Shown here: piece by piece, positions 18,694 to 28,332 of the stretch | How positions within the stretch are numbered: position 1 is the stretch's first letter | How the letters are laid out: each line of letters starts with the position of its first letter | Assembly (NCBI GenBank): GCA_963770995.1 | Contig: CAVYRS010000001.1 | Location: 4,154,001-4,218,000 of the forward strand | Direction of reading: 5' to 3' | DNA: 64,000 nt | From: CAVSWN01 sp963770995 | Lineage (GTDB): Bacteria; Acidobacteriota; Vicinamibacteria; Vicinamibacterales; CAVVIG01 | Position numbers and translations under genes: made by a program | The notes under the pieces: generated by a model | Seen by the model: only the letters and a program-made list of their open reading frames with translations | The model's database searches: none | Told to the model about the DNA's origin: nothing

Positions 18694-18836
18694 TACTTGG
18701 GCCTTAGTTCTTGGTCCGTCCTCGGTCCCTGGTCCTTGGTGCGCCGAATCGGCGGGACGAAGACGGACATTGGACCAAGGACGGACCAAGGACATGGGAC
18801 GGACCAAGAACCAAGGCCAAAGGACCAAGGACTGAC
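18684..18836. repeat. Large GGTCCNTGGTCC / GGACCAAGGAC hairpin repeat
   Basis: About 150 bases. The left half is rich in GGTCC and TTGGTCC units and the right half in GGACCAAGGAC units, so a long imperfect hairpin can form. It begins within the last codons of the HEAT-cyclophilin gene and reaches the start of the aminotransferase gene. Its last unit, CCAAGGAC, supplies an AAGGA that fits as the ribosome site of the next gene. Confidence 0.9.
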
Positions 18837-18837
18837 G

Positions 18838-20022
18838 TTGTTCTCCAGCCGCACGCCCGCGCAGCTCGCGCCCAATCGCCTGGCCGAAGCCATCGCGACG
18901 CGCCGTGCCCGGCGCGACCCGATCATCGACCTCACCGAATCCAATCCGACGCGTGCCGGCTTCGAGTACCCCCGCGATCTGCTCGCGCCACTGTCCGATC
19001 CACGCGCCCTCCGCTACGACCCGCAGCCGTTCGGTGCGATGGACGCGCGGGTTGCGGTGGCGAAGGAATACGAACGTCAGGGCGTGCTCGTGCCACCAGA
19101 ACGGATCGTGTTGACCGCGAGCACGAGCGACGCGTACTCGCTCCTGTTCAAACTGCTGGCCGATGCCGGCGACGAAGTGCTCGTGCCGCGTCCCAGTTAT
19201 CCGCTCTTCGAGCATCTGACGCGGCTCGATCTGATCGCGGCGCGGCCCTACGATCTCGAGTATCACGGGTCGTGGTCGATCGAGATGTCGAGCGTCGAGA
19301 ACGCCGTTGGTTCACGGACGCGCGCTGTTCTTGTCGTGTCGCCGAACAACCCGACGGGATCATTCGTCACTCGGGACGAGCTGGCGCGGCTGACGCCGGT
19401 GTGCGCCGCGCACGACATCGCGATCGTCGCCGACGAAGTCTTTTTCGATTACGGCCTGGAGCCCGACGCGCGCATGTCGGCGGGCCGTGTCGTCGAGTGC
19501 GACACGGTGCTGTCGTTCACGTTGGGCGGTCTCTCCAAATCAGTCGGTCTCCCGCAGGTAAAGCTCGGGTGGATCGCGGTGAACGGCCCCGCGCGGCTGG
19601 TGGCTGACGCCCTCGCCCGCCTCGAGCTCGTGTGCGACACCTATCTCGCGGTCTCGACGCCCGCGCAGACGGCGGCCGCGCACCTTCTCGACGTGGGCGC
19701 CACGATCCGGCGCCAGATTGCCGACCGCGTGCGCGCCAGCTACGCATCGCTGCAGGCGTGGGCGGCCGCGGTGCCATCGTGCCGCGTACTGCGCGCGGAC
19801 GCGGGCTGGTATGCCGTCATGCAGGTCCCGGCGTTCGAATCCGAGGAGGATTTGGTCGTCGGCCTGTTGACGAACGACGGCGTGCTCGTGCATCCCGGCT
19901 ACTTTTTCGATTTTTCTCGTGAGTCTTTCGTGATCGTCAGCCTGCTGCCGCGGCCCGCGGACTTCGCCGAGGGCCTCGGACGTCTCTTGCGGCACTTCGA
20001 TTGCAGCCCGGCCAGAACGTGA
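18838..20022 (+). CDS. PLP-dependent class I/II aminotransferase
   Basis: 394 residues from a TTG start (TTG-TTC-TCC-AGC) six bases after AAGGA; a CTG six bases earlier is the alternative. Fold-type I aminotransferase motifs: LTESNPTRAGF at the N-terminus, SPNNPTGSFV, the cofactor aspartate in IVADEVFFDYGLEPDA, and the Schiff-base lysine in LSKSVGLPQVKLGW. The substrate cannot be read from sequence; an alanine/aspartate-type amino acid is plausible. The frame stays open upstream through the repeat, but that part is repetitive and is excluded. It is followed by malQ with a 4-base GTGA overlap. Confidence 0.88.
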   Translation: MFSSRTPAQLAPNRLAEAIATRRARRDPIIDLTESNPTRAGFEYPRDLLAPLSDPRALRYDPQPFGAMDARVAVAKEYERQGVLVPPERIVLTASTSDAYSLLFKLLADAGDEVLVPRPSYPLFEHLTRLDLIAARPYDLEYHGSWSIEMSSVENAVGSRTRAVLVVSPNNPTGSFVTRDELARLTPVCAAHDIAIVADEVFFDYGLEPDARMSAGRVVECDTVLSFTLGGLSKSVGLPQVKLGWIAVNGPARLVADALARLELVCDTYLAVSTPAQTAAAHLLDVGATIRRQIADRVRASYASLQAWAAAVPSCRVLRADAGWYAVMQVPAFESEEDLVVGLLTNDGVLVHPGYFFDFSRESFVIVSLLPRPADFAEGLGRLLRHFDCSPART

Positions 20023-21590
20023 CGGACTCCAGCCGGCGCGCGGGAATGCTCATTCCGTTGTTCGCGTGTCCCTCGCGCGCCAGTTGGGGCATCGGCGACA
20101 TCGGCGACATCGCGCCGATCACGAAGTGGCTGTCGGCCGCGGGTCAGCGCGTGCTGCAGTTCCTCCCGTTGAACGAGATGGCGCCCGGCCAGCAGTCGCC
20201 CTACGCGGCGATCAGCGCGATGGCGATCGATCCAATTTTCATCGACCTGCGATCGGTTCCCGAATTCCAGGCGCTCGGTGGCGAGGAGACGCTGTCGCCC
20301 GGCGATCGCGCCGAGCTTGCAGCGGTGCGCGCGTCGCGCACCATCGAACACCATCGGGTGCGCCGCTTGAAGCGGGCGGCGTTGACGGTCGCGTTCGACC
20401 GCTTCATAGACGCGGAGTGGCAGCGCAACTCCGAACGCGCCGCCGGCTTCAAGGTGTTCATCAGCAAGCAAGCCTGGTGGGTGGAGCCGTACAGCCTGTT
20501 TCGAGCGATCCATGCCCACCGCGACGAACGTCCGTGGACCGAGTGGCCCAAGGAGCTGCAGCGCCTCGAGCCGGCGGCGATCAACGCCGCGCGCCGCGAG
20601 CTGACGCGCGACGTGTTGTTCTACCAGTACTTGCAGTGGCTGGCCGCGATCCAATGGGATGCGGCGCGTCACGCGACGCACGGCGTGCAGCTGTTCGGCG
20701 ATCTGCCGTTCATGGTCGACGGCGACAGCGCCGACGTGTGGGCGCGGCAACGCCAGTTTCGATTCGACGCCACCGTCGGCGCGCCGCCCGACGCGTTCAG
20801 CGTCACCGGTCAGGACTGGGGCGTCCCGCTCTACGACTGGGACGCGATCATGGCCGACGATTTTCGCTGGCTGCGCGAGCGGGCCCGCCGCAATGCCGAT
20901 CTGTACGACGGCTATCGGATCGATCATCTGGTCGGTTTCTATCGCACCTACGGCCGTCCGCGCGACGGCGGCGCCGGGTTCTTCACGCCCTGGGACGAGC
21001 CCGCGCAGTTGGCGCTCGGCGAGCGCGTGCTCGACGTGTTTCGCGGTGCCGGCGCCGAGATCGTCGCCGAGGATCTCGGCACGGTGCCGGACGCCGTGCG
21101 CGCGTCGCTGGCGCGGCTCGGCATTCCCGGATTCCGCGTGCTGCGGTGGGAGCGCGAGTGGCACACCGACGGCCAGCCGTTCCGCGATCCGTCCACCTAT
21201 CCCGCGGTCTCTGTCGCGGCGTCAGGCACGCACGACACCGAACCGCTGATCGAGTGGTGGGAAACGGCGTCCGACGACGAGCGGCGCAAGATTGCGGCGG
21301 CGCCGACCATGCAGCGGCTCAGCGCCGGCGTCAATCTCGCTGATGCCGACGCCTCGTCTGCCCGCGAGGTGCTGCTCGAGGCGCTGTTTGCCTCGGGCTC
21401 GGATCTCGTGCTGCTTCCGATTCAGGACGTCTTCGGCTGGCGCGACCGCATCAACATCCCGGCCACGATCACCGATCGGAACTGGGCGTTCCGGCTGCCG
21501 TGGGCGAGCGATGACATGGACGACATTCCTGAAGCGCGCGAGAGAAAAGATCGATTGCGCGCGTGGTCGCAGGCGTATGGGCGTCTGTGA
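20019..21590 (+). CDS. malQ: 4-alpha-glucanotransferase (amylomaltase, GH77)
   Basis: About 523 residues. The GTG that overlaps the preceding stop (GTGA) is chosen; an ATG 18 bases upstream would lengthen it slightly. GH77 catalytic motifs are intact: the nucleophile aspartate in YRIDHLVGFYRTYG, the acid/base glutamate in AEDLGTVPD and the transition-state aspartate in GTHDTEPLIEWW, plus LFGDLPFMVDGDSADVW. It moves glucan segments between maltodextrins in the cytoplasm and serves glycogen or maltodextrin metabolism. No other glycan gene is nearby; coupling to the aminotransferase looks positional only. Confidence 0.94.
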   Translation: MTDSSRRAGMLIPLFACPSRASWGIGDIGDIAPITKWLSAAGQRVLQFLPLNEMAPGQQSPYAAISAMAIDPIFIDLRSVPEFQALGGEETLSPGDRAELAAVRASRTIEHHRVRRLKRAALTVAFDRFIDAEWQRNSERAAGFKVFISKQAWWVEPYSLFRAIHAHRDERPWTEWPKELQRLEPAAINAARRELTRDVLFYQYLQWLAAIQWDAARHATHGVQLFGDLPFMVDGDSADVWARQRQFRFDATVGAPPDAFSVTGQDWGVPLYDWDAIMADDFRWLRERARRNADLYDGYRIDHLVGFYRTYGRPRDGGAGFFTPWDEPAQLALGERVLDVFRGAGAEIVAEDLGTVPDAVRASLARLGIPGFRVLRWEREWHTDGQPFRDPSTYPAVSVAASGTHDTEPLIEWWETASDDERRKIAAAPTMQRLSAGVNLADADASSAREVLLEALFASGSDLVLLPIQDVFGWRDRINIPATITDRNWAFRLPWASDDMDDIPEARERKDRLRAWSQAYGRL

Positions 21591-21729
21591 CGAATGGCTG
21601 AGTGCGATCCGACGGTGCTAGCTGAACCACGTGGTAGAGTGGACACGCTTTCCTGAGCGCTCACGCTGCTAGCCCAATCCGACTAGTTTCCGCAGCCCTC
21701 ACCTAAGCCAATTCGGGAAGGGGGCCACC

Positions 21730-21885
21730 ATGCCACGTCAGTCCACGAATCAGGGTCGCGACGACCGGGTGACGCGCGTCGAAGCCGTGTTGGCCGAAGT
21801 CCAGCGCACACTCGAGGTGCAGTTCCAGCGAATCGCGGCCATGCAGGCGCAGCTCGGTCATCTCTCCGCGCGCAAAACGCCATGA
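21730..21885 (+). CDS. Small coiled-coil protein, 51 aa
   Basis: 51 codons from ATG, preceded by GGGAAGGGGG, a strong ribosome site. After a polar N-terminus, residues 14-47 form one amphipathic helix with hydrophobic positions spaced as heptads (VTRVEAVLAEVQRTLEVQF...). The stop overlaps the next start as ATGA. No known family recognised. The coupling to a zinc-ribbon protein suggests a two-part small complex, by position only. Confidence 0.7.
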   Translation: MPRQSTNQGRDDRVTRVEAVLAEVQRTLEVQFQRIAAMQAQLGHLSARKTP

Positions 21886-22022
21886 GCCCTGGCGCCGTTC
21901 CCGCGTGCCCCAAGTGCAATCGTAGCGACGGGGTTGAGATCGAGGACCAGAGCGGCAGCTCGGCCCAGTGGTTCGTCTGCGCCCACTGCGGCACACGCTT
22001 CACCCCGCCGCGACGTTCCTGA
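21882..22022 (+). CDS. Small zinc-ribbon protein, 46 aa
   Basis: 46 residues with two CxxC pairs, CPKC at 9-12 and CAHC at 33-36, twenty residues apart with a GTRF after the second knuckle. This is the layout of a minimal zinc ribbon. It starts inside the stop of the coiled-coil gene (ATGA), so both are translated together. It ends 11 bases before the convergent M28 peptidase stop. Role unknown; such ribbons usually bind nucleic acid or protein. Confidence 0.7.
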   Translation: MSPGAVPACPKCNRSDGVEIEDQSGSSAQWFVCAHCGTRFTPPRRS

Positions 22023-22033
22023 GATCCCGTTAT

Positions 22034-23601
22034 CTACTGCTGTGACGTGCCTCTGCCCGTCACCGTCGGCTTCGGCAGCGGCTTGCGCGGGAGCTTCTCG
22101 TCGCGATTCGCGGTGTTGTACACGAACGACGCCACAATGACCGCGTTGCGCATCATGTCGTTCGCCTGCACCCGCTCGTACATGTCCATGTTCGAGTGGT
22201 GCGTGCGCGAGTCGTACTCGACCTCGTCCTGAATGAACTGAAATCCCGGCAGACCCACTGCGTCGTACGACAGATGATCGGTGCCGCCCGTGTTCCGGAT
22301 CGTCAGCGTCGTCATTCCCAGGTTGCGGAATGGTTCCATCCAGGCCTGGAAAATCGGCGCGACCGCTTCGTTTCCCTGCAGGTAGACGCCGCGAATGGCG
22401 CCGGTGCCGTTGTCCACGTTGAAGTAGCCCGAAAACTTCGCGTGCTCGGGCTTCAGCGCCATCGTCGCCGGATCACCGAAGTGGTCTCGCACGTACGCGC
22501 GGGAGCCGAGCAGGCCCTGTTCCTCGCCGCCCCAGAGTCCGATCCGGACCGTTCGCCGCAGTTTGACGCCGGTGACTTTCAGGATGCGCATCGCTTCCAT
22601 CATCACGGCGGAGCCGGCGGCGTTGTCGGTCGCGCCGGTGCCGGTGTGCCAGGAATCGAAATGCGCGCCGATCATCACGATCTCGTCGGCCTTGTCGGTT
22701 CCCGGCAGCTCGCCGACGATGTTGAAGGCGTTGAGGTCGGAGTCGTAGAACTTGTTGTCGATGTCCATCTGCAGCGTGACCGGAATCTTCTTCTCGAGCG
22801 TCCGCCAGATGCGGCCGTAGTGCTCGACGGCCAGCGTCACCTGCGCGGGCACCGGCGGCTGTTTCGCGATCGCGCGGCCCTCCGCCCTGCACGAACAGCG
22901 TGCCGCCGTCGCCGCGGCTGAAGTCGAGCACCGCCGCCACGCCTTCGTCGATCCAGAACTGCGTGCGGCGGCGAGCGAAGTCCTGATCGACGTTGCCGCG
23001 GCCGCGTCCTCCGCGCCCACCGCCGGCCGGCTGTTTCGACAACTCTGACAGTTCTGCATCGGTGTAGCGGTGGCCGGTGGCGTCGAACTGCGGCAGCACC
23101 GCGCGCATCGCGACCGACAGCGCGAACTTGCCGCGCAGCTTGCCGCGGAAGGTGTCGAAATCCTTGTCGCTCGTGATGACAGCCATCACGGCTTCGCCGG
23201 TCACGGGACCGTTGGTGCCGGGCGTCCACGCTTTCGGGTAGGCGATGAGCGGATAGGCGCGCGGGGTCATCGCCATCGCGACGAAGCGCTGGTTCTGCCA
23301 GCCGCGGCCGAACGGCCACGTTTCGAGTCTTCACGTTCGCGAGCCCCCACTCCTTCATCGTCTTCTGCGCCCAGTCGGCGGCTTCCTTGATGTTGGGAGA
23401 GCCGGTCAGGCGCGGGCCGTACACGTCGGTGAGGTAGCTCTCGATCTCCATCACCTTCGATCGCTGCAGCCCCTCTTCCTTGATCTTGTAGACCGCGTCG
23501 AGATCGATCTTTTCCGTGACCGCCCATTGCGCGGTGAGCGGGAGACCGACGAGGCAGGCGAGATGACGGCAGTGAGTACACAGCCTTCGTTGGACTTTCA
23601 C
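22034..23601 (-). CDS. Secreted M28 zinc aminopeptidase, two 1-base insertions
   Basis: About 520 residues after correction, GTG start after GGAGGGTGG. The N-terminal 25-30 residues look like a secretion signal. Zinc ligands of family M28 are present: IGAHFDSWHTGTGATDNAAG (His, Asp), WGGEEQGLLGS (Glu-Glu) and NTGGTDHLSYD (His). Two frame breaks are seen. Dropping one A of the AAA at 23321-23323 gives the family segment TWPFGRGWQNQRF. Dropping one base near 22876-22880 joins TLFVQGGG to RAIAKQPPVPAQV. Both fit sequencing error. Its promoter overlaps that of the divergent DUF1015 gene. Confidence 0.88.
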
Positions 23602-23622
23602 GGAACCACCCTCCAGGCGCCA

Positions 23623-23630
23623 AGTATAAT
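23623..23630. promoter_or_regulatory. Bidirectional promoter with overlapping -10 boxes
   Basis: AGTATAAT reads as TATAAT (23625-23630) on the plus strand and TATACT (complement of 23623-23628) on the minus strand. Plus: nine bases before the GTG of the DUF1015 gene, suggesting a leaderless mRNA. Minus: 21 bases before the GTG of the M28 peptidase. No clear -35 is visible for either. Confidence 0.5.
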
Positions 23631-23639
23631 TTCAACCGA

Positions 23640-24870
23640 GTGGCTACCTTGCATCCGTTTCGCGCGCTTCGCCCCCGATCGGCGGACGCGGCGCGCGTCG
23701 CCGCCGTGCCGTACGACGTCGTCAGTACCGATGAGGCCCGCGCGCTGGCCGAGGGCAATCCGCTCAGCTTTCTGCGCGTGTCTCGCGCGGAAATCGAGCT
23801 GCGATCCGGTGACCAACCCGTACGACGAATCGGTCTACCAGCGCGCCGCCCGGAATTTCGCCGCCCTTCGTGCGTCAACGCTGGTCGAGGACGACGAGCC
23901 GAGCGTGTATGTGTATCGGCTGCGCATGGGCGACCACGTGCAGATCGGGCATTGCCGCCTGCTGTGTCGCTCGACGAGTACGATCGCGACGTCATCCGCA
24001 AGCACGAGCGCACGCGGCCCGACAAGGAAGACGATCGCACGCGGCACATGCTGGCGCTCGGCGCGCAGACCGGGCCCGGTGTTCCTGACGTATCGCGCCG
24101 CCACCGATGTCGATCGCGTCGTTTCGCGCGCGGTCGCGAGTCCGCCGATCGCGGATTTCACGGCGCCCGACGGCGTGCAGCCACACGCTCTGGCGGGTCG
24201 GCGGCGGCGATCGCGATGCCCTCGTCGCGGCGTTCGACCGGATTCCGGCGCTGTACATCGCCGACGGCCACCATCGCGCCGCCAGCGCCGCGCGCGCGCG
24301 GACACGCGTGCGCGACGCGCACGTCGCCGGCGACGACGCCGAGGCCTCGACGATGCTGGCGGTCGCCTTTCCGCACGACCAGGTGCAGATCCTGCCGTAC
24401 AACCGGATCGTGAAAGACCTCGGCGACGCTGACGCCCGACGGCTTCCTGCGACGCCGTCCGCGAGCGATTCGAGGTCGAGCGCGGGACCGGCGACGCCGG
24501 CGCGGCGCGGCGAGATCGCGATGTACTTCCAGGGCGACCTGGCACACGCTGCGCCCGCGCACGACACCCGATCCCGCCGATGCCATCGGCTCGCTCGACG
24601 TCAGCATCCTGCAGGAGCAGCTGCTGGCGCCCGTGCTGGACATCGCCGACGTGCGCACCGACAAGCGCATCGATTTCGTCGGCGGCGCGCGCGGCACGGG
24701 TGCGCTCGAGCAGCTCGTCGACGTCGGGGAAGGCGGCGGTCGCGTTCTCGCTGTATCCCGTCAGCGTCGCCGATCTGATGCGCGTCTCCGACGCCGGCGC
24801 GATCATGCCGCCCAAGTCGACGTGGTTCGAGCCGAAGCTGCGGGATGGGTTATTGATACACCTGATCTAA
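23640..24870 (+). CDS. DUF1015 family protein, multiple frameshifts
   Basis: Starts GTG (VATLHPFRALRP...). It matches the DUF1015 family by VAAVPYDVVSTDEARALAEG, NPLSFLRVSRAEIEL, NPYDESVYQRAARNFAAL, EPSVYVYRLRMGDH, IADGHHRAASAA and MPPKSTWFEPKLRDGL at the end. These blocks lie in changing frames, so at least five 1-base shifts are needed. They behave like the clean 1-base insertions in neighbouring genes, so error is more likely than decay. Function is unproven; the family often sits beside serA and serC, as here, pointing to serine metabolism. Confidence 0.8.
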
Positions 24871-24876
24871 ATGCGC

Positions 24877-24976
24877 TAACACGGAGGTCACGGACACAAA
24901 CGGAGATCACAGAATCAACAAAGGACACAGAATGATCGGTGTCCTCCTGTTCGTTGCCGTGTCCTCCGTGTTAGTG
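24877..24976. repeat. CACGGAGGTCACGGACAC-type hairpin repeat
   Basis: About 100 bases with arms beginning CTAACACGGAGG and ending CCTCCGTGTTAG, with internal TCACGGACACAA and CGTGTCC units. It fills the gap between the DUF1015 gene and serA. A relative lies at 54947. Confidence 0.9.
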
Positions 24977-24988
24977 CCTTGAGTGCCG

Positions 24989-26205
24989 ATGAAGGTTCTC
25001 GTCGCCGACAAATTCGAACAGTCCGGCATCGACGGTCTCAAGGCCGCCGGCTGCGAGGTTCTGTATCAGCCGGATCTGAAAGACGAGAGCGCTGACCGCC
25101 GCGATTCGCGACGACGGCCGCTGACGTGCTGGTGGTCCGCAGCACCGCGGTCACCGCGCCGATGCTCGAAAGCGGCGCCCTCTCGCTCGTCGTCCGCGCC
25201 GGCGCCGGCTACAACACGATCGATGTCGCGACGGCGTCCACGCGCGGGATCTACGTCTCGAACTGTCCCGGCAAGAACGCCATCGCCGTCGCCGAGCTCG
25301 CCTTCGCGCTGCTGCTCGCGCTCGACCGCCGCGTGCCCGACAACGTCGCGGAGCTGCGCGCCGGGAAGTGGAACAAGAAGGAGTTCTCGAAAGCGCGCGG
25401 CGTGTTCGGCCGGACGCTCGGCCTGCTCGGCTACGGCAACATCGGCCAGGAGATGGCCAAGCGCGCGCACGCGTTCGGCATGCCCATCGTCGTCTGGAGC
25501 CGCCGGTTTGCCAGCGGGAAGGAGCGGGTCGAGGATCAGCCGGTGCCGATGCGGCTGGGCGCGTCGCCGCAAGACGTCGCGGCGCAGTGCGACGTCCTCA
25601 GCGTGCACCTCGCGCTGAGCGCCGACACCAAGGGCCTGGTCAACGCCGCGGTGTTCGATCGGCTGAAGCCCGGGTCGTACTTCATCAACACCGCGCGCGG
25701 CGAAGTGGTGGACCACGCCGCGCTGGAACGAGCGATCCGCGAGCGCGATCTGCGGGTCGGTCTCGACGTGTTCGCGGCGGAGCCGACGAGCGCGACGGGC
25801 GACTTCACCGATGCCATCGCGTCGCTGAAGAACGTGTACGGCACGCATCACATCGGCGCGTCCACCGACCAGGCGCAGGAGGCGATTGCCGCCGAAACGG
25901 TTCGCATCATCGCCGCCTACAACAGCACCGGCAAGGTCCCGAACGTCGTGAACCTCGCCAAGAAGACGCCGGCCTCGCACATGCTCGTCGTCCGCCATCG
26001 CGACCGGCCGGGCGTGCTCGCGCACGTCTTCGATCACCTGCGCCGCGGCAACATCAACGTGCAGGAGACGGAGAACGTGATTTTCGAAGGCGCGCAGGCC
26101 GCCGTGGCGCGCATCAATCTCGACGGCGCCCCGAGCGAGGCTATGTTGCGAGAGATGCAGGACGGAAACAGCGATGTTCTCGATCTGCACCTCGTCAAGA
26201 TTTGA
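24989..26205 (+). CDS. serA: D-3-phosphoglycerate dehydrogenase
   Basis: About 404 residues. NAD-binding motif LGLLGYGNIGQEMAKR and the D-2-hydroxyacid dehydrogenase signatures (RAGAGYNTIDV, GSYFINTARGEVVDHAAL, histidine in YGTHHIGAST) are present, followed by an ACT domain (HMLVVRHRDRPGVLAHVFDH). It oxidises 3-phosphoglycerate to 3-phosphohydroxypyruvate, the first step of serine synthesis; the ACT domain suggests serine feedback. Two single G insertions (about 25091 and 25116) break the N-terminus; removing them gives SLTAAIRDD-AADVLVVRSTAV. Start: ATG at 24989, with a GTG six bases before as alternative. It lies between DUF1015 and serC. Confidence 0.92.
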
Positions 26206-26209
26206 TCTG

Positions 26210-26272
26210 CCACGAAAACACGAAAGCACGAAACCCCAAAATGGTCTTTTTCGTGTTTTCGTGATTTCGTGG
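26210..26272. repeat. CACGAA-type hairpin repeat
   Basis: Left arm CCACGAAAACACGAAAGCAC, right arm TTTTCGTGTTTTCGTGATTT followed by CGTGG, loop CCCCAAAATGG. It lies between serA and serC and is not translated from either start. Possible effects on readthrough or mRNA stability are inference. Confidence 0.93.
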
Positions 26273-26289
26273 CTCGTTCCGGAGGCTCC

Positions 26290-27382
26290 ATGACCGTTGT
26301 CCATCGCGTCTTCAACTTCGCCGCCGGCCCGGCGGTGCTTCCTGTTCCGGTGCTCGAGGAGATCCAGCGCGATCTCGTGGCGCTGCCGGGCGTCGGCATG
26401 TCGATCCTCGAGATCAGCCATCGGTCGAAGACGTTCGAATCGGTGCTCGCGCGCGCCGAAGCCGACATCCGCACGCTCGCGGGGATTCCGCCGAACTATA
26501 AGGTGCTCTTTCTCCAGGGCGGCGCCAGCATGCAGTTCTCGATGGTGCCGATGAACCTGCTGACCGCGGGCGCGACCGGCCGACTACATCGACTCGGGTT
26601 CGTGGGCCGAGAAGGCGATCAAGGAGGCGAAGAAAGTCGGCACGGTCAACGTCGCGGCGACAACGAAAGGCGAGAACTATGCGCGTGTCCCGCGGCAGGA
26701 CGAGCTGAAGCTGACGCCGGGCGCCGCCTACATGCACATGACGTCGAACAACACGATCGAGGGCACGCAGTACCAGACGCTGCCCGCGGTCGGCGACGTG
26801 CCGCTCGTCAACGACACCTCGTCCGACATGTTCAGCCGGCCGATCGACGTGTCGCGTCACGCGCTGATCTACGCGGGCGCGCAGAAGAACATGGGACCCG
26901 CGGGTGTCACGGTCGTGATCATCCGGGACGATCTGCTGCAGCGCTCGCAGAAATCGCTGCCGACGATGCTCAACTACGCGGTCCACGCGGAGAACGCGTC
27001 GCTCTACAACACGCCGCCGGCGTTCGCGGTGTACGCGCTCGGTCTTGTCATGAAATGGCTGATCGGTCAGGGCGGGCTGAGCGCGATTGCCCGGGTCAAC
27101 GAGCGCAAGGCGCAGACGCTGTACGCCGAGATCGATCGGACCGGGTTCTATCGCGGCACGGCGGACAACGACTGCCGATCGCAGATGAACGTCACGTTCC
27201 GCCTCGCGACGGAAGAACTCGAGAACGCGTTCGTCAAGGAATCGACTGCTGCGGGCCTGGACGGCTTGAAGGGCCACCGCTCAGTCGGCGGCATGCGCGC
27301 GTCGATCTACAACGCTTTCCCAGAAGCGGGCATCGACGCGCTCGTGCAATTCATGAAGGAATTCGAGCGCGTTCGCGGCTGA
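26290..27382 (+). CDS. serC: Phosphoserine aminotransferase
   Basis: About 363 residues, ATG after CCGGAGGC. Family motifs: VFNFAAGPAVLPVPVLEE at the N-terminus, EISHRSKTFE, LFLQGGASMQFSMVP and the PLP lysine in YAGAQKNMGPAGVTVVI. A single G too many at 26578 breaks the frame; without it the sequence runs on as DYIDSGSWAEKAIKEAKKVG. It converts phosphohydroxypyruvate to phosphoserine, directly after SerA in the pathway. A phosphoserine phosphatase (serB) is not in the window. Confidence 0.93.
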
Positions 27383-27512
27383 ACCCCGGCGCGTTTCGAC
27401 GCGTCTTCGCCTTCGAGGCGGGGGGTTTCGTGCTACCATCGTACGTTCCACTCGTTGCCCCGCCGCGGATCCCTGGGTTACAGCGCTCGATCGGCTTTCG
27501 AAGGAGAGAGTA

Positions 27513-28247
27513 GTGCTTTTTTCGCTCGCCATGACGCTCATCGTCGCGGCCATCCTGATTCAAACGGCCGTGTTCAGCACCACCATTTACCTGCACCGGA
27601 CCGCGACGCACAAAGCGCTGGTCATTCACCCGGCACTCGAATGGACGTTCCGCTTCGTGCTGTGGATCGTCAGCGGACTCTCGACCAGGGAATGGGTCGC
27701 GGTGCATCGCAAGCATCATGCGTTCACGGATGAAGAAGGGGATCCACACAGCCCCGTCCTCGAAGGCTTCTGGAAGGTTCAGCTCGGCAACGTCTTCTAC
27801 TACATCCGCGAGATCAAGCGGACCGACGTCGTCGAACGCTACGCGCGCGACATCGAGCTCGGTTGGTGGGACAAGCACGTCTTCAGGCACGGTCTGGTCG
27901 GGATCGGGCTCGGCACCGCCGCATTGTGCGCGGTGATGGGGATCGGCTGGGGTCTGCTGGCCGCGGGCATTCACGCCTTCATGTACGTGTTCGTGCTGTC
28001 ATCCTCCATCAACGGTCTGTGCCATCACGTCGGCTACAAGAACTTCGACAACACCGCCACCAACATCCGCACGCTCGCGCTCCTCACCGGCGGCGAGGGG
28101 CTGCACAACAACCATCACGGCTATCCGCGCAGTCCGAAATTCAGCTTCCGCCCGAGCGAGATCGATCCGGCGTGGCCGATCATCAAGCTGTTGATCGCGC
28201 TCAGGCTCGCCAAGCCCTACAAGACGATCCACGAAATCGCGGCCTAA
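27513..28247 (+). CDS. Membrane fatty acyl desaturase
   Basis: 244 residues from a GTG after AAGGAGAG. Three histidine boxes of the acyl-CoA/acyl-lipid desaturase family are present: HRTATH near residue 29, HRKHHA near 68 and NNHHGYP near 200. Hydrophobic stretches surround them (LVGIGLGTAALCAVMGIGWG, AFMYVFVLSSSING). It probably puts a double bond into membrane acyl chains using a diiron centre and oxygen. It is convergent with pcnB. The 130 bases upstream contain no other gene. Confidence 0.9.
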   Translation: MLFSLAMTLIVAAILIQTAVFSTTIYLHRTATHKALVIHPALEWTFRFVLWIVSGLSTREWVAVHRKHHAFTDEEGDPHSPVLEGFWKVQLGNVFYYIREIKRTDVVERYARDIELGWWDKHVFRHGLVGIGLGTAALCAVMGIGWGLLAAGIHAFMYVFVLSSSINGLCHHVGYKNFDNTATNIRTLALLTGGEGLHNNHHGYPRSPKFSFRPSEIDPAWPIIKLLIALRLAKPYKTIHEIAA

Positions 28248-28250
28248 AGG

Positions 28251-28332
28251 TAGAACTTAGAACGTAGAAGTTGGACGGAACTGAGAAAACCGGCGCGGTC
28301 CTTCTGACTTCTAACTTTTGACTTCTAACTTC
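28251..28332. repeat. Hairpin repeat of TAGAAGTT / AACTTCTA units between convergent genes
   Basis: Left arm units TAGAACTTAGAA and GTAGAAGTT; right arm units CTTCTGACTTCTAACTTTTG and ACTTCTAACTT. The right arm forms the last codons of pcnB (KLEVKS and stop). It is a candidate bidirectional terminator or barrier between the desaturase and pcnB. Confidence 0.85.

Noticed and set aside
21591..21729. tRNA or small RNA gene after malQ
   Set aside because: No cloverleaf or stable fold could be drawn; only the ribosome site of the following small gene is clear.
23640..24870. DUF1015 gene as a true pseudogene
   Set aside because: All family blocks including both ends are present, and neighbouring genes show clean one-base insertions; error is simpler than decay, though not proven.
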